In this document: positions 29,344 through 40,710 of the stretch, piece by piece
Layout of the letters: each line of letters opens with the position of its first letter
How positions within the stretch are numbered: position 1 is the stretch's first letter
Origin: Marinisporobacter sp.
GTDB taxonomy: Bacteria; Bacillota; Clostridia; Peptostreptococcales; Thermotaleaceae
Direction of reading: 5' to 3'
Assembly: GCA_025210395.1 (NCBI GenBank)
Contig: JAOARV010000024.1
Coordinates: forward strand, 1-64,000
DNA: 64,000 nt
The notes under the pieces: generated by a model
Databases searched by the model: none
What the model was told of the DNA's origin: nothing
Seen by the model: the letters and a program-made list of their open reading frames with translations, nothing else
Made by a program: the position numbers and the translations under genes

Positions 29344-31800
29344 ATGAGGAAAAAATTTATTATTTATTTAATTTTAGCCATGGTATTTTCTAATATTTTG
29401 TTAGCTTTTTTTATTAATCGTTATATAGAAAATAAAATAGTGGGCATAATAGAAGATCAGAAAAAAGATATTATGCTCCAAGTAGAGGAGAAAATATTTG
29501 CTTTTGATACAATACTTCTTGCTATAGACCAAGAAATAAAGGAAAAGAATGAAAAATATATTTTATCAATTAGCCAAGAATTAGAAAAAACAATAAAGAT
29601 GAAAAAAGATATAACTAATCATGAGATGAAAAAGCTAGCACAAAAATTTTCTGTATCTGAAATTTATGTAATCAATAAGGAAGGAACGATCGATTATACT
29701 TCGTTTGTGGCAGATAAAAATTTTAATATTTTTGATACAGGAAAAGCATTTAAAAAGTTTTTAAAATCCTTATATGGACAAGGGGTAATAAAACATCAAA
29801 GGATTAGTATTTGTAGGAATACAGGCATATTAAATAAATATACTTATTATAGTCCAAAAGAAAGTGATTATATCTTTTCTATTGCTATAGATATTAAACA
29901 GTATCTAAAAAATAATTATCCAAAGGAATATCATGAATTTTTATTTTCAAGATTATTCAAGTCTATTGTAGGAGACAATAAATATTTGGTAGATATTGAT
30001 ATATATGGTTGCAATGGAATTAATAGTTGGTCCTTATTAGAAACAGGAAAAAAATTTGATGAAAATAGTGATTTTAGGAGAAAGCTTCGAAAGGGAGAGA
30101 CTATTTGTATAGATAAGGATGATCTATATAGTTACTATCATGCTGTTCAATCTAATGGATTTAATTATGATTTTACAAGGAATTTATATATTCAGTTAGT
30201 ATATGATTTTTCAAATATAGAGAAGTGCAAGAAAGAAATATTTGGTTTTTCAATAAGCATATGTTTTTTTATTATAGTGATTATATTTTCAGTGGCATCC
30301 AGATTTTTTGATGAATATGTGATGAAAAAGATTCGTATAATGAATAATGGACTAGAAATGATTGCTAAGGGACAATATGAGCATTATATTGAAATGGGCT
30401 CGAGGGATGAGTTTTCTGATATTGCAAAAACGATTAATGAAATGAAAGAAGATATAAAAAGTAGAGAAACAGAGCTACGCAAGAAACGACAACAAATTCA
30501 TCGTTTAGCTTATTATGATAGTTTGACAGGACTTCCTAATAGGGTACTATTTGAGGAAAAGCTATCTATAGCTTTAGAAGATGCTAAGCTGAATAAAGGG
30601 AAGTTAGCTTTGCTATATTTGGATTTAGATGATTTTAAAAAGGTGAATGATACGATTGGTCATATGTTTGGAGATTTGCTCCTTAAAAATGTAGGAAGAT
30701 TACTACAAAAATGTTTAGGAAAAAATGCTACGGTTACCCGTCTTGGAGGAGATGAATTCGTTGCAGTTTTACCTAATATAGATGATGAAGAGGAATTGGT
30801 AAGAGTTATTGAAAATATAATAAAATCTTTTCAAAATCCTTGGATTTTAGATGATCGTGAATTTTATATTACTGTAAGCATTGGTATTACCATATATCCA
30901 AAGGATGGACAAGCTGATCATATACTTTTAAAAAATGCGGACACTGCCATGTATTCTGCTAAGAAGAATGGGAAAAATAGTTATCATTTTTATACACCTG
31001 ATTTGAATGAAAAAATGATAGAGAAGCTAGAAATAGAAAACAATATAAGGCATGCAGTAGAACGTAATGAATTTATGGTTTATTATCAACCCAAAGTACA
31101 TATGCGTACAGGTCATATTACAGGAGTAGAAGCTTTGCTTAGGTGGAAGCATCCTATAAAAGGAATGATTTCTCCTAATGAGTTTATACCAATAGCGGAA
31201 GAAACAAAGTTGATTGTCCCTATTGGGGAGTGGGTATTAAGAAATGCATGTGAACAAAATAAAATATGGCAAGAGTTAGGATATCCTGATGTGAGTGTAT
31301 CTGTAAATCTTTCTGTTATACAGATCCAACAACCAGATTTTATACAAAAGGTAAAAAGAATTTTAAATGAAACAGGGATTAAACCTTCTTGTTTAGAATT
31401 AGAAATTACAGAAAATATTATTATGGAGAACTTTGAGTTGACTAATGATATATTGAATCATTTAAGAGGATTAGGGATTCGTATATCCTTAGATGACTTT
31501 GGGAAAGGCTATTCTTCTTTAAATTATTTAAAACAATTAGAGATCGATATTTTAAAGATTGATAAAGCTTTTGTAGACGATATTACTGAAAATAATCACC
31601 AACAGTCTATTGTAAAAGCAGTTATTGAAATGGCACACAATATGGATATAATTGTTGTTGCAGAAGGTGTTGAAACATGGGAGCAGTTTAAGTTTTTGAA
31701 AAGTTTACATTGCGATAAAGTACAAGGATATCTTTTTAGTAAGCCGATTTCTGTTTTGGAAATGGAAGAAATGATGAAAAAGAAGAGAAAAATATGTTAA
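29344..31800 (+). CDS. Membrane GGDEF-EAL bifunctional c-di-GMP protein
   Basis: The 818-residue protein has an N-terminal membrane segment (about 5-25), an extracytoplasmic sensor region (about 30-300), a second membrane segment (about 300-322), HAMP ([21 protein letters not shown], in part), then a diguanylate cyclase domain with [12 protein letters not shown] near 466 and a phosphodiesterase domain with [10 protein letters not shown] near 595, [20 protein letters not shown] and KIDKAFVDD. Both active sites look intact, so it may make or degrade c-di-GMP depending on the signal. A GAGGGG ribosome binding site precedes the ATG. Confidence 0.93.
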   Translation: MRKKFIIYLILAMVFSNILLAFFINRYIENKIVGIIEDQKKDIMLQVEEKIFAFDTILLAIDQEIKEKNEKYILSISQELEKTIKMKKDITNHEMKKLAQKFSVSEIYVINKEGTIDYTSFVADKNFNIFDTGKAFKKFLKSLYGQGVIKHQRISICRNTGILNKYTYYSPKESDYIFSIAIDIKQYLKNNYPKEYHEFLFSRLFKSIVGDNKYLVDIDIYGCNGINSWSLLETGKKFDENSDFRRKLRKGETICIDKDDLYSYYHAVQSNGFNYDFTRNLYIQLVYDFSNIEKCKKEIFGFSISICFFIIVIIFSVASRFFDEYVMKKIRIMNNGLEMIAKGQYEHYIEMGSRDEFSDIAKTINEMKEDIKSRETELRKKRQQIHRLAYYDSLTGLPNRVLFEEKLSIALEDAKLNKGKLALLYLDLDDFKKVNDTIGHMFGDLLLKNVGRLLQKCLGKNATVTRLGGDEFVAVLPNIDDEEELVRVIENIIKSFQNPWILDDREFYITVSIGITIYPKDGQADHILLKNADTAMYSAKKNGKNSYHFYTPDLNEKMIEKLEIENNIRHAVERNEFMVYYQPKVHMRTGHITGVEALLRWKHPIKGMISPNEFIPIAEETKLIVPIGEWVLRNACEQNKIWQELGYPDVSVSVNLSVIQIQQPDFIQKVKRILNETGIKPSCLELEITENIIMENFELTNDILNHLRGLGIRISLDDFGKGYSSLNYLKQLEIDILKIDKAFVDDITENNHQQSIVKAVIEMAHNMDIIVVAEGVETWEQFKFLKSLHCDKVQGYLFSKPISVLEMEEMMKKKRKIC

Positions 31801-31836
31801 AAAATATAGATAGGGTGAACCTACCTATATTTTTTA
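31801..31836. terminator. Bidirectional terminator between GGDEF-EAL and ClC genes
   Basis: AAAATATAG pairs with CTATATTTT with inner AGG/CCT pairs and T-runs on either strand. Confidence 0.75.
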
Positions 31837-33192
31837 TATGTTTTTATTATGATCATAAAGTTTTTCTAATAATTTACTTTTATTCTTGATTTTAATATGT
31901 GCTTCTTCTTGAACCTGTCCTATCTCACAATTAAGCTCTGTATCCATTGAAGGAGATTTATGAATGACAAGAATTTGACTTGGATAAACACTTTTATGTC
32001 CAACCATGAGATAACCAACAACGATAGCGATAGATGCATAGGATGCCACTTCAACACCAAATAATTCCATTGCTATGAGAATTCCTGCAATCGGTGTATT
32101 CGCACATGCTGCTAAGAATGCCACCATCCCTACAGCAGAGAAAAAAGCAATATTTCCATGCATCATTTGTCCCCATGCATTACCTGCTGTTGCACCAATA
32201 TAAAATATAGGTGTTAGAATACCTCCACTTCCTCCAGAACCTAATGTAACAGAGGTGGTGAACATCTTAAGAAGAAAATCTAAACCTCCTACAGATTGCC
32301 CTGAAACACTTTTATTGATAACATCTGTACCTAATCCTATATAATCTTTAGTATCTGTTAAATAAACGATGATCACGAGAATAAGTCCACCAATAATCCC
32401 TTTATAAGGCTTATATAGATTGATTTTTGCCATAGATTCTTCGGTGAAATTTAAAATACGAATAAAAAGCATCGCTAAAGATCCCATAAAAGCTCCAAAT
32501 AAAAGCATATTTAAAAACATTTTTATATTGCTCATAGGATTCAATTGAATCATATAAGAAAGATGGGATACTTCTAAAGCTTCATTTACAAGACAACTTA
32601 CATAAGAAGCAATTAAAGATGGCAAAAGAACAATATATGAAAATCTACCTACATATAAAACCTCTGCTGCAAAAACTGCTCCTGCAATAGGTGTACCAAA
32701 TACTCCTGCAAATCCAGCACTGATGCCACATATAACAAATCTTTTTCGGTCTAAAGGATCTTTTATTTTAAATAGGTCTGAAAAAAAGGATGCAATGCCT
32801 GCTCCTATTTGAGCACAAGGTCCTTCCTTGCCTGCTGATCCTCCTGATATTAGTGTGATAAGGGTTGCAAGTAATTTTACAGGGATGACTTTAATATCTA
32901 TTTTGCCTTGTTTTTGATGAACTGCTTCAATGACCTTTTCTGTTCCATGACCTTCTGCATCAGGGGCTAATTTTACAACCAAGAGACTACTTAAAAAGAA
33001 TGTAATAGGCATGAATAAGTAATAGTAATTCCACTTTGTCATATGAGATTCTCCTAAATGAAGAAGCTTTAGAAAAACACCTGTAACAGATCCTACAACT
33101 AGACCTGCAAATATAGCTATTGTAATCCATTTAATCCCACTGCTTAGGAGAACTGTTTGTTCAACAAAGTCCATTTTAATTTTGTTTTTCAT
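31834..33192 (-). CDS. ClC family chloride channel/transporter
   Basis: The 452-residue membrane protein has about ten hydrophobic helices. ClC signatures: the selectivity segment with the gating glutamate SGGSAGKEGPCAQIGAG (about 117-133), FAGVFGTPIAGAVFAAEVL, and GSGGSGGILTPIFYIGATAG (about 318-337). The GSGIP motif of classical ClCs is replaced by DAEGHGTEKVIEAV, as in some bacterial relatives. Whether it is a channel or a Cl/H antiporter cannot be told. Its C-terminus is a short hydrophilic tail without CBS domains. It has no operon partner. Confidence 0.9.
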   Translation of the reverse strand: MKNKIKMDFVEQTVLLSSGIKWITIAIFAGLVVGSVTGVFLKLLHLGESHMTKWNYYYLFMPITFFLSSLLVVKLAPDAEGHGTEKVIEAVHQKQGKIDIKVIPVKLLATLITLISGGSAGKEGPCAQIGAGIASFFSDLFKIKDPLDRKRFVICGISAGFAGVFGTPIAGAVFAAEVLYVGRFSYIVLLPSLIASYVSCLVNEALEVSHLSYMIQLNPMSNIKMFLNMLLFGAFMGSLAMLFIRILNFTEESMAKINLYKPYKGIIGGLILVIIVYLTDTKDYIGLGTDVINKSVSGQSVGGLDFLLKMFTTSVTLGSGGSGGILTPIFYIGATAGNAWGQMMHGNIAFFSAVGMVAFLAACANTPIAGILIAMELFGVEVASYASIAIVVGYLMVGHKSVYPSQILVIHKSPSMDTELNCEIGQVQEEAHIKIKNKSKLLEKLYDHNKNI

Positions 33193-33770
33193 TAAAAATC
33201 ACCTCTAAATTTGTGTAAAATATTTATTTGAGCATATAGATCTTTACTTGTAAAAGTGGATTACTTATTATTCAATAAAGGAATCTTTATTGTAAAAATT
33301 TTATTAGATGCATTGAGGGAACTAATGTATTATGTAAATAGAAAATAAAACAAGCAAAATCTATAAGAATATGGAGTGAATGATGATTGTAAATATTATC
33401 CGAATTATTTAAAAATTATCAAATCATCCATTATATATTAATATTTCTTGTCCATAATGTAAAGTGTGAAAATAGGGGTTATTTACAAAAAAATTGATGA
33501 ATAGAGACGATTGTATGAAAAGACGTGGCAAAATAATAAAAATTATAGGGAAGTCTCATGGATCATATCTCCACGTTTTTTACTTACCCCTATCTTTTGA
33601 GATTGGAAATAAGGTATACTGGTATGGATCGTAAAATTATACAGAATATATTTTAGAGGGATCTATTATATAATAGGTTTCTTTATAAAATTTGCGAGAA
33701 AGTTTACACGGATTTAAAAATGTAAATTTATGTGCAATAATGAAGGTTCAAATGAAAGGAAGGACTTTAT
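33193..33770. other. Gene-free stretch between ClC and methyltransferase genes
   Basis: The 578 bases have no ORF that looks real. The only structure noticed is ACGTGG near 33523 facing CCACGT near 33572, with A and T runs outside, which could form a loose hairpin with a loop of about 40 bases. No repeats are seen. Confidence 0.5.
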
Positions 33771-34937
33771 ATGGAAAAAATACATGAGATGATAGAAAAA
33801 GTTTTAAAGGAAGAGGCGTTGATTGATTGTGTTTTGAGTAATATAAGAAAAAAAGATCCAGAAATATATCAAAAAGTAACGATTCGTCCTCTTATTTTAA
33901 AAGAGGATAAAGTTTATCAATTTACTTATAGTTATCAAAAGAAAGTGATGCATGAAAATCTAAAAAAAGAAGAAATGCTTGAAAAGGTAATGGTTTTGTT
34001 CGAACAATTTAAGCAAGGGCAGTTTTTTACGAAAGATGCAGATTATCAAATACTCATCAGTAAAAAATTCAAAGTAAAAATATTAAAAAAGCCTCCTACA
34101 AAGAAAGCTACAAACTTAGAGCACAATAGAAAGAAAAAATATATACTATCTGAAGGAGAACCGAACCCTTTCTTAATAAGGCTTGGTGTAATGAATGAAA
34201 AAGGAAAGGTTCTTTCAAAGAAGTTTGATAAGTTTCGCCAGATCAATCGATTTTTAGAAATGGTAGAGGATATTATGCCCTATCTTAAAAAGAAGGACAA
34301 GGGGGTTAATATTATTGATTTTGGTTGTGGAAAATCTTATTTAACCTTTGCTCTTTATCACTATCTTGTGGAAGTATCCAAGTTAAATGTAAATATCATT
34401 GGATTAGATCTGAAAAAGGATGTTATTGAACATTGTAATGAGCTTGCAAAGGATTTAGGCTATGATGATTTAAAATTCATGATTGGAGATATTGAACATT
34501 TTACAGGAGCAGACAAAGTAGATATGGTTGTAACGCTTCATGCATGTGATACAGCAACAGATGCAGCCCTTACAAAAGCTATAGGGTGGGATGCGGATGT
34601 AATTTTATCTGTCCCATGCTGCCAGCATGAGCTATTTAAGCAAATTCATAATGATGTGATGAAGCCTATCTTAAAGCATGGGATTTTAAAGGAACGAATG
34701 TCAGCCATTGTTACAGATAGTATAAGAGCAAATATACTAGAAATTATGGGGTATCAAGCACAAATTTTAGAATTTATTGATATGGAGCATACACCGAAGA
34801 ATTTACTTATTCGAGCTGTAAAGACAAATAAAGTTACGCAAGAGGCTATAGAGGAATATAAAAAGCTGAAAACGTTCTTAAGTATTGATCCTTATTTTGA
34901 AAGGGCTTTAGGGGATGGATTAAAAAGAAAGTTATAA
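33771..34937 (+). CDS. SAM-dependent class I methyltransferase (Methyltransf_32 type)
   Basis: The 388-residue protein has an N-terminal part of about 130 residues without a known domain, then a Rossmann methyltransferase: motif I IIDFGCGKSYLTFALYHYL (about 184-202), the acidic IIGLDLKKDVIEHC, IGDIEHF, then VTLHACDTATDAALTKAI and the VPCCQHELFKQ motif. The LHACDTATD and PCCQHE pair is typical of the Methyltransf_32 group, related to GSTCD and tRNA-methyltransferase-like proteins. The substrate is unknown, possibly RNA. A GAAAGGAAGG ribosome binding site precedes the ATG. Confidence 0.85.
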   Translation: MEKIHEMIEKVLKEEALIDCVLSNIRKKDPEIYQKVTIRPLILKEDKVYQFTYSYQKKVMHENLKKEEMLEKVMVLFEQFKQGQFFTKDADYQILISKKFKVKILKKPPTKKATNLEHNRKKKYILSEGEPNPFLIRLGVMNEKGKVLSKKFDKFRQINRFLEMVEDIMPYLKKKDKGVNIIDFGCGKSYLTFALYHYLVEVSKLNVNIIGLDLKKDVIEHCNELAKDLGYDDLKFMIGDIEHFTGADKVDMVVTLHACDTATDAALTKAIGWDADVILSVPCCQHELFKQIHNDVMKPILKHGILKERMSAIVTDSIRANILEIMGYQAQILEFIDMEHTPKNLLIRAVKTNKVTQEAIEEYKKLKTFLSIDPYFERALGDGLKRKL

Positions 34938-35025
34938 AAAGTCTTTGAAGATTTGTGGATACATTGAATAAATATATAGATTGGTTCACAGTTTTCTAGA
35001 AAAAACAATAGATATCCACAGTTAA

Positions 35026-35064
35026 AAAGAAGCAAGTATAAAAGTCATACTTGCTTCTTTACTA
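35026..35064. terminator. Bidirectional terminator between methyltransferase gene and tyrS
   Basis: AAAGAAGCAAGTAT (35026-35039) pairs with ATACTTGCTTCTTT (35047-35060) perfectly over 14 bp. Confidence 0.88.
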
Positions 35065-36291
35065 TTAAACTAATTTTACTTGATGATATACTTTTTTACC
35101 TTTTTTAATCATCATACTACCATTTTTAAAATCCTCTTCCTTAACTATGTGCTTCATATCTGTAATCTTTTCACCATCTAAAGAGATACCACCCTGTTGG
35201 ATGAGTCTTCTTGCTTCACCATTAGATGAAGTAAGCTTAAGGTTTGTAACAAGTGTTATAAGACCCATTCCTTCTGTAAATTCAGAAGGAGACATTTCTG
35301 TAGTTGGTATATTTTCACTTGCAGGACCTTTTCCAAATAAAGCTTTTGCTGCTTCTTGTGCTTTAGTTGCTTCTTCTTCACCGTGAACAAGCTTTGTTAC
35401 TTCAAAGGCTAGAATTTCTTTTGCTTTATTGATTTCAGCTCCTTCTAATGAACCTAAAGCGCTTACTTCGTCCATAGGAAGGAAGGTAAGAAGACTTAAG
35501 CATTTTCCAACATCTGCATCTTCAACATTTCTCCAGTATTGGTAGAAATCATATGGACTTGTCTTTTCAGGATCAAGCCAAACAGCACCCCCTTCTGTCT
35601 TACCCATTTTCTTTCCTTCACTTGTTGTAAGAAGGGTAAAGGTCATACCGTAAGCAGGATTACTATCTACTCTTCTGATTAATTCCACGCCACCAATAAT
35701 GTTTGACCACTGATCATTCCCACCAAGCTGCATTTTACAATTATATTTTCTATGAAGCTCTAAAAAGTCATAGGACTGCATAATCATGTAGTTAAACTCA
35801 AGGAAGGATAATCCTTTTTCCATACGGCTTTTAAAGCATTCTGCTGTAAGCATTCTATTTACAGAGAAGTGTTTTCCAACTTCTCTTAAGAAAGGAATAT
35901 ACTCTAAATTCATTAGCCAATCTGCATTATTTACCATAAGGGCTTTTTCTTCAGAAAAATCTAAAAACTTGGACAGCTGTTTTTTAAAGCATTCACAATG
36001 ATGATTAACTATTTCTGGTGTCATCATTTTTCTCATATCTGTTTTTCCAGTAGGATCTCCTACCATACCAGTTCCGCCACCAACTAATACGATTGGACGG
36101 TGACCAGCTTTTTGCATATGCATCATGGTTACAACTTGAAGAAAGTGACCTACATGTAAACTATCAGCAGTAGGGTCAAAACCGATATAAAAAGTAACAG
36201 ATTCTTTTGAGAGAAGTTCTCTGATCTCATCTTCGTGGGTAGCTTGTTGAATAAATCCACGTTCTTTTAGTACGTCAAAAACATTGCTCAT
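35065..36291 (-). CDS. tyrS: Tyrosine--tRNA ligase
   Basis: The 408-residue class I synthetase charges tRNA-Tyr. The HIGH motif appears as HVGHFLQ (about 47-53, preceded by [12 protein letters not shown]), the tyrosine pocket as [14 protein letters not shown] and [11 protein letters not shown], and the KMSKS loop as [13 protein letters not shown]. The C-terminal S4-like RNA-binding domain reads [22 protein letters not shown]. It belongs to the TyrS type with HVGH and KMGKT. Expression is controlled by the upstream tyrosine T-box. The ATG follows AGGAGG at a spacing typical for the strand. Confidence 0.97.
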   Translation of the reverse strand: MSNVFDVLKERGFIQQATHEDEIRELLSKESVTFYIGFDPTADSLHVGHFLQVVTMMHMQKAGHRPIVLVGGGTGMVGDPTGKTDMRKMMTPEIVNHHCECFKKQLSKFLDFSEEKALMVNNADWLMNLEYIPFLREVGKHFSVNRMLTAECFKSRMEKGLSFLEFNYMIMQSYDFLELHRKYNCKMQLGGNDQWSNIIGGVELIRRVDSNPAYGMTFTLLTTSEGKKMGKTEGGAVWLDPEKTSPYDFYQYWRNVEDADVGKCLSLLTFLPMDEVSALGSLEGAEINKAKEILAFEVTKLVHGEEEATKAQEAAKALFGKGPASENIPTTEMSPSEFTEGMGLITLVTNLKLTSSNGEARRLIQQGGISLDGEKITDMKHIVKEEDFKNGSMMIKKGKKVYHQVKLV

Positions 36292-36312
36292 TTTAAAGCC
36301 TCCTTAATATTT

Positions 36313-36540
36313 ATAAAAAAATAAAGGGTCTTCTCATCCTAAGGACGAGAAAACCCGTGGTACCACCTTAATTCGCATAAAGCCTTAAGCCACGGTAACG
36401 AGTGGGAACCGTCGAAGTTTTTTCTTCGAAACTCCAGCGTGTAATTGGTCTTACTATGTACTATAGACTTTTCACCAGCCAGTCTATTCTCTGATATTGT
36501 AACCATAGCAGACTACTAAGAGCCTTCATTGTTTTTTTCT
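36313..36540 (-). promoter_or_regulatory. Tyrosine T-box riboswitch
   Basis: Read on the minus strand, the leader contains the invariant T-box GGTGGTACCACGGG (36354-36367). It is followed by the terminator GGGTTTTCTCGTCCT/AGGATGAGAAGACCC and a T-run (36315-36330). The Stem I area shows the codon UAC at 36458-36460 placed between ATAG and ATAGTAAG, which matches tyrosine and the downstream tyrS. Uncharged tRNA-Tyr would favour the antiterminator. Confidence 0.95.
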
Positions 36541-36822
36541 ATAAAACTATTCTATCCCATATTAACATAAGTATGTATAGAATGACAAGATAATAAATTT
36601 GTTATCCATGAGGAATATACTGAGCTATTAAAAAGGACAAGGACAATTTTGTCTGGACTTAAATATTTTTTAATAAGATTCCAAAACAATGCTTCAATAA
36701 TTGATAGGATACGACCTCATATGTAGTACGGCATATAGAATGAAAAATTAATACAAAAACTTCAATGAGATGAAAGGATTTTCAAATGGGAAAAATTTCT
36801 GATTATTTTTTGGCAGCATAAA

Positions 36823-36852
36823 TTGACAATATAGGATAGGACATGATATGAT
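36823..36852 (+). promoter_or_regulatory. Promoter of queT
   Basis: TTGACA (36823-36828) and TATGAT (36847-36852) are 18 bases apart, giving a start about 105 bases before the queT ATG. Bases 36546-36822 show nothing else. Confidence 0.75.
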
Positions 36853-36914
36853 ACATTCTGTGATTTATGTAGGTTCAATGTGTTTAGAAGCACTAGAAAA
36901 TACATGAAGGCAAG

Positions 36915-36957
36915 TTGTCAGTTCGCAATATCCTGACACTAAACAAAACTACGGAGG
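36915..36957 (+). promoter_or_regulatory. Probable preQ1 class I riboswitch
   Basis: GTCAG (36917-36921) pairs with CTGAC, the loop starts with TTCGC, and an A-rich tail ending in AAACAAAACTACGGAGG runs into the ribosome binding site. This is the small preQ1-I plan, in which ligand-driven pseudoknot formation hides the GGAGG. The downstream queT transporter, a known member of the preQ1 regulon, supports it. The assignment is by pattern only. Confidence 0.75.
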
Positions 36958-36965
36958 GTGAAAAA

Positions 36966-37430
36966 ATGAAAAAAACAAATTATTTAGTGCAGGCAGCACT
37001 TATTGGGGCTATTTATGTTGTCTTTACCGTTTTATTTGCGCCATATAGTTATGGGCCCATTCAGGTAAGAATTTCAGAAGCTTTAACAGTTCTGCCAATG
37101 TTTACTCCTGCTGCTATTCCAGGATTATATGTAGGATGTATTGTAGCAAACATCTATGGTGGTGGGGGAATAATCGATATTGTATTTGGAAGTTTGGCAA
37201 CACTTATTGCAGCATATTTATCGTATAAGATGCCAAAAAAATGGTTAGTGCCTATGCCACCTGTTATAGTGAATGGAATCATTGTAGGGTTTATTTTGAA
37301 CTATATCTATGATGCACCACTACTTGCTACAATGGGGTGGGTAACAGTAGGACAATTGATCGCATGTTATGGATTAGGATATCCATTGATTGTAACGTTG
37401 GAAAAATATAAAAACAAGATTTTCAAATAA
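36966..37430 (+). CDS. queT: QueT family queuosine-precursor ECF transporter S component
   Basis: The 154-residue membrane protein has about five hydrophobic segments. Family phrases: ALIGAIYVVFTVLFAPYSYGPIQVRISEALTVLP (in part PYSYGPIQVRISEALTVLP), TPAAIPGLYVGCIVANIYGG and IVFGSLATLIAAYLSYK. QueT is the substrate-binding S subunit of an energy-coupling-factor transporter for queuosine precursors. The ATG at 36966 follows GGAGGGTG; a longer frame beginning at a TTG at 36915 is inside the riboswitch and is rejected. Shared ECF ATPases are not in this window. Confidence 0.92.
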   Translation: MKKTNYLVQAALIGAIYVVFTVLFAPYSYGPIQVRISEALTVLPMFTPAAIPGLYVGCIVANIYGGGGIIDIVFGSLATLIAAYLSYKMPKKWLVPMPPVIVNGIIVGFILNYIYDAPLLATMGWVTVGQLIACYGLGYPLIVTLEKYKNKIFK

Positions 37431-37469
37431 AAAAATGCTAATATCTCATTGAGATATTAGCATTTTTTT
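37431..37469. terminator. Bidirectional terminator between queT and the exchanger gene
   Basis: AAAAATGCTAATATCTC pairs with GAGATATTAGCATTTTT perfectly over 17 bp. Confidence 0.92.
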
Positions 37470-38541
37470 ATCCAAGTAAATTGAGTGGAATCAAACCTAT
37501 TGAAACTCCTAATACATATAAAATAAATAATCCATAAACAACTGCCATAATAGGAGCATTCTTTTTGCTTACGCCATCCTTTTTAAGAAGTAAGGATGCT
37601 GTTGTGAACATAGATAATAAAAGAAATGCAAAGATGATAATATTATCACCAAAGTTTACTGGAATTTCTTTTCCTGCAATTAACATAGGTATACCTAAGC
37701 ATATACAAATATCAAAGATATTTGATCCTACTGCGTTGGATACAGCTCCGTCAGCATCACCCATTTTAGCAGATTTTACAGATAAAAGAGTATCTGGAAT
37801 AGACGTACAAGCAGCCAAGATGATTACAGAAACAAGCATTGTTGGGATATTTAATGTTCCTGAAATAACTAAAGCAGATTTTACAATAGCATCACAGCTG
37901 ACCCATAAAAGCGCAATAGTAATAGCGATTACGCCAAATATTTTTGAGTAAGGCATATCGATAAAATCTTCATCTTCTCCTTCATCTTCAAGCTCTTTTT
38001 GTAGTTCTGCTGTAGCACCAATTTGTTCTCCAAGGGTAAGATTTTCTCTATATCTCTTTGTTTGGAAATATAAAGTTACAATGTACCCTATATATATACA
38101 GATTAAAAGCATCCCTGCAACAGGTGAAAACTTACCTGTATAAGTTGTAGCTACTAAAGTAAGAATACTGATGGTATAAAAGATCATATCTCGGTATACA
38201 CCAGAGCGATCAGCTTTTAATTTGTCTGTTCCTTGATAAGCAAAAATAGAAAGCATTGGAATCAATAGAACATTAAAAATTCCAGAACCGGCAATTGTAG
38301 GGACCCCTACATCAGCAAATTCCTTATATACGATGACAGCAACCATAGCTGTTGAAAACTCTGGAAAAGATGAAGCAATGGCATCAAAGGTTGCGCCTCT
38401 TACAGAGTTTGGAATATTTAATTTTAATCCTAGTACGTGTAAAACATCTCCTAATTTATCTGATGCTTGATTGATTACCCATGCAGCAGCAAAGAGTGCT
38501 ATTAGAGCAATCCATATATTACTAATCCAATTAAACAACAA
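37468..38541 (-). CDS. Sodium/calcium exchanger (CaCA) family protein
   Basis: The 357-residue membrane protein has about ten helices in two inverted halves. The alpha repeats read RGATFDAIASSFPEFSTAMVA with GSGIFNVLLIP (N-half), and ILAACTSIPDTLLSVKSAKM with NAVGSNIFDICICLGIP (C-half). These carry the acidic and polar ion-binding residues of the CaCA superfamily. The central loop (about 185-200, ELEDEGEDEDF) is highly acidic and might bind Ca. The exchanged ions cannot be fixed from sequence. It starts with an ATG preceded by GGAGGGG. Confidence 0.88.
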   Translation of the reverse strand: MLFNWISNIWIALIALFAAAWVINQASDKLGDVLHVLGLKLNIPNSVRGATFDAIASSFPEFSTAMVAVIVYKEFADVGVPTIAGSGIFNVLLIPMLSIFAYQGTDKLKADRSGVYRDMIFYTISILTLVATTYTGKFSPVAGMLLICIYIGYIVTLYFQTKRYRENLTLGEQIGATAELQKELEDEGEDEDFIDMPYSKIFGVIAITIALLWVSCDAIVKSALVISGTLNIPTMLVSVIILAACTSIPDTLLSVKSAKMGDADGAVSNAVGSNIFDICICLGIPMLIAGKEIPVNFGDNIIIFAFLLLSMFTTASLLLKKDGVSKKNAPIMAVVYGLFILYVLGVSIGLIPLNLLG

Positions 38542-38730
38542 GAACCCCTCCTTACAAGTATTTGACTTTCATTATAACATATAAAAAATTTTTTTAAAGA
38601 AAGATTTTTTATACCATGTCTTATATATTATCAGGTTATAGGATTATTCTCAACTAAACATGGGAGGTTTGATAAATATAACAATGTTTCATTAACGTAC
38701 TATAATTAGAATTAAATTACAATAAAAATA

Positions 38731-38758
38731 TTGAAAATTATCAAATTTAGAATAAAAT
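38731..38758 (+). promoter_or_regulatory. Probable promoter of the second chemoreceptor gene
   Basis: TTGAAA (38731-38736) and TAAAAT (38753-38758) are 16 bases apart, about 95 bases before the ATG. The rest of 38542-38851 is AT-rich with no gene. Confidence 0.5.
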
Positions 38759-38851
38759 GATAGTAGGGGTGTAATTGTATACATTTAAGTTTCTATAAAA
38801 ACATAGCTGTGAGGAATCTATTTTATAAGAGAAATGAGAAGGGGTGGAAAT

Positions 38852-40645
38852 ATGCAAGACAAAGATGATCTAAGTTTAAAAAAAGCAAAAAAGAAAGAAC
38901 CGAGAAAGCTATTCGATCCATTAAAAAGGAACAATAAATCATATACAGGAATCTGGAATAATTTAAGGATGGGGTATAAGTATGGATTGGTTTTAGGAAT
39001 CGTATTTGTTGTTTTCATTGTTTCATCAGGAATCACCATTCAGGAATTACTTAATATAAATGAAAATATAAAGAATATGGAAACTGCTGATCAACGAGCG
39101 ATTATGATTACGGAGATGGGATCGTTATTTCGAGAAAAGGATGTAAAAATTGGAGAATTTATTTTTTATGGACATGATAGTCATTTTAATGAATATGAAA
39201 AAACAAGAGAAGCTTTTATGACTTTGATGGATAAAATAGAGCCTATGATGAATACAGAGTCTTTAAAGTTTAAATTTAATGTTATCGGAAATAATGAGAA
39301 AAAAGTAAAGACCCTAGTAGAACAAGAGATTGTTGAAGGTGTAAAACTAGAAAATGGTAAAAAATTGATGAACGCTAAAGTACAAACTTCTATAATTCGA
39401 AAAAATACAGTTGATCTATTAGAAAAGATTAAGGAAGAGATAGAGCAGGACCGCAAGGTTGAAATTGAAAAAGCCCATGATAATATGGGAAGAGCTATAA
39501 AAACACTTGTGATTAGTGGTTTATGTGCTATTTTATTGAGTGTTAGTATTATGATGATCATCAGTAAAAAAATAAGAAATCAATTCAATAAAGTTATTCA
39601 AATCACCAATAAAGCAGCACAAGGAGATCTTACAATAGAGCGTCTTACATATAAAGGGAAAGATGAAGTAGGTCAATTGTCAGCTGCTATTAACCAAATG
39701 GTAAATAATCTTAGGGGAATGATGAATGAAGTATTACATGTATCAGGAGAAACAAATAAACAAACGCACGCTTTTATGGATATTGCCAGAGAAGTGAGAG
39801 AAGGTAGTGAACAAATTGCAGCTACTATGCAGCAAATGGCTGTAGGGGCAGAAGAACAAGCAACTTCTTCTACAGAAATTGCTCATGCCATTAATCATTT
39901 AAGTAAACTAATAGAAGAGACAAACCTTAAAGGAGAAGAACTTAAAAATAGCTCTGAAGAAGTATTAGCAGTAACAGATGTAGGAAATCAACAATTATTG
40001 ATGTCTGTAGATCAAATGGATGTGATCAATCATATGGTAAAAGATTCTGTAGATAAGATCAAAAGACTAGATCAAAAGACTCAGAATATTTCTCAATTAA
40101 TTAAGGTAATCAATGATATTTCAGAGCAGACAAATCTTCTTGCATTAAATGCAGCTATAGAAGCTGCTAGAGCAGGGGAAGCAGGGAGGGGCTTTTCAGT
40201 TGTATCTGAAGAAATTAGAAAACTTGCTGAGGAAGTTAAAAATTCAGCTTCTGAAATAAGAGAAATTGTAGAAGATATTCAAAATGAATCTAATAATATG
40301 ACAAAAGACCTAGAAGGTGGATATAAACAAGTAGAAGACGGAACAGAAAAAATTAAGAATACAGAAGAATTGTTTAATAAAATCAATGAAGAAGTTAAAA
40401 ATATGGTAGAAAAAATTCAGTATGTATCACGAAATTTAGAAAAGGTAGCTGAGCATAGTGGAGAAATAGGTTCTTCTGTAGAACAGGTGGCAGCTATAGC
40501 AGAAGAGAACTCAGCATCTATTGAGCAGACGGCTGATCTTGCACAGAAGGAAAATCATGCTATGGAAAGAATGAAGGAAGAAAATGATAAAATGATGACT
40601 TCTATGGAAAACTTTAAGATTTTAATAGAACAATTTAAATTATAG
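38852..40645 (+). CDS. Methyl-accepting chemotaxis protein
   Basis: The 597-residue receptor starts with a long basic cytoplasmic leader (about 35 residues, [13 protein letters not shown]), a membrane segment (about 45-65), an extracytoplasmic helical sensor (about 70-215), a second membrane segment, a HAMP domain ([21 protein letters not shown] in part) and the signalling tip [20 protein letters not shown] with [19 protein letters not shown]. The start is ATG at 38852 with GAAGGGGTGG upstream; the frame opens 6 codons earlier. Ligand unknown. It precedes the Ter cluster but is a separate transcription unit. Confidence 0.92.
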   Translation: MQDKDDLSLKKAKKKEPRKLFDPLKRNNKSYTGIWNNLRMGYKYGLVLGIVFVVFIVSSGITIQELLNINENIKNMETADQRAIMITEMGSLFREKDVKIGEFIFYGHDSHFNEYEKTREAFMTLMDKIEPMMNTESLKFKFNVIGNNEKKVKTLVEQEIVEGVKLENGKKLMNAKVQTSIIRKNTVDLLEKIKEEIEQDRKVEIEKAHDNMGRAIKTLVISGLCAILLSVSIMMIISKKIRNQFNKVIQITNKAAQGDLTIERLTYKGKDEVGQLSAAINQMVNNLRGMMNEVLHVSGETNKQTHAFMDIAREVREGSEQIAATMQQMAVGAEEQATSSTEIAHAINHLSKLIEETNLKGEELKNSSEEVLAVTDVGNQQLLMSVDQMDVINHMVKDSVDKIKRLDQKTQNISQLIKVINDISEQTNLLALNAAIEAARAGEAGRGFSVVSEEIRKLAEEVKNSASEIREIVEDIQNESNNMTKDLEGGYKQVEDGTEKIKNTEELFNKINEEVKNMVEKIQYVSRNLEKVAEHSGEIGSSVEQVAAIAEENSASIEQTADLAQKENHAMERMKEENDKMMTSMENFKILIEQFKL

Positions 40646-40710
40646 AGGTATATTTTTAGTAAATTTGAAAAATACTTCACAAATAGAAGGAATTTAACTA
40701 AAAATGAAGA

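Noticed and set aside
33523..33577. ACGTGG/CCACGT hairpin with flanking A and T runs as a terminator or small RNA
   Set aside because: The stem is only about 6 bp with a loop of about 40 bases and there is no upstream gene for it to end.
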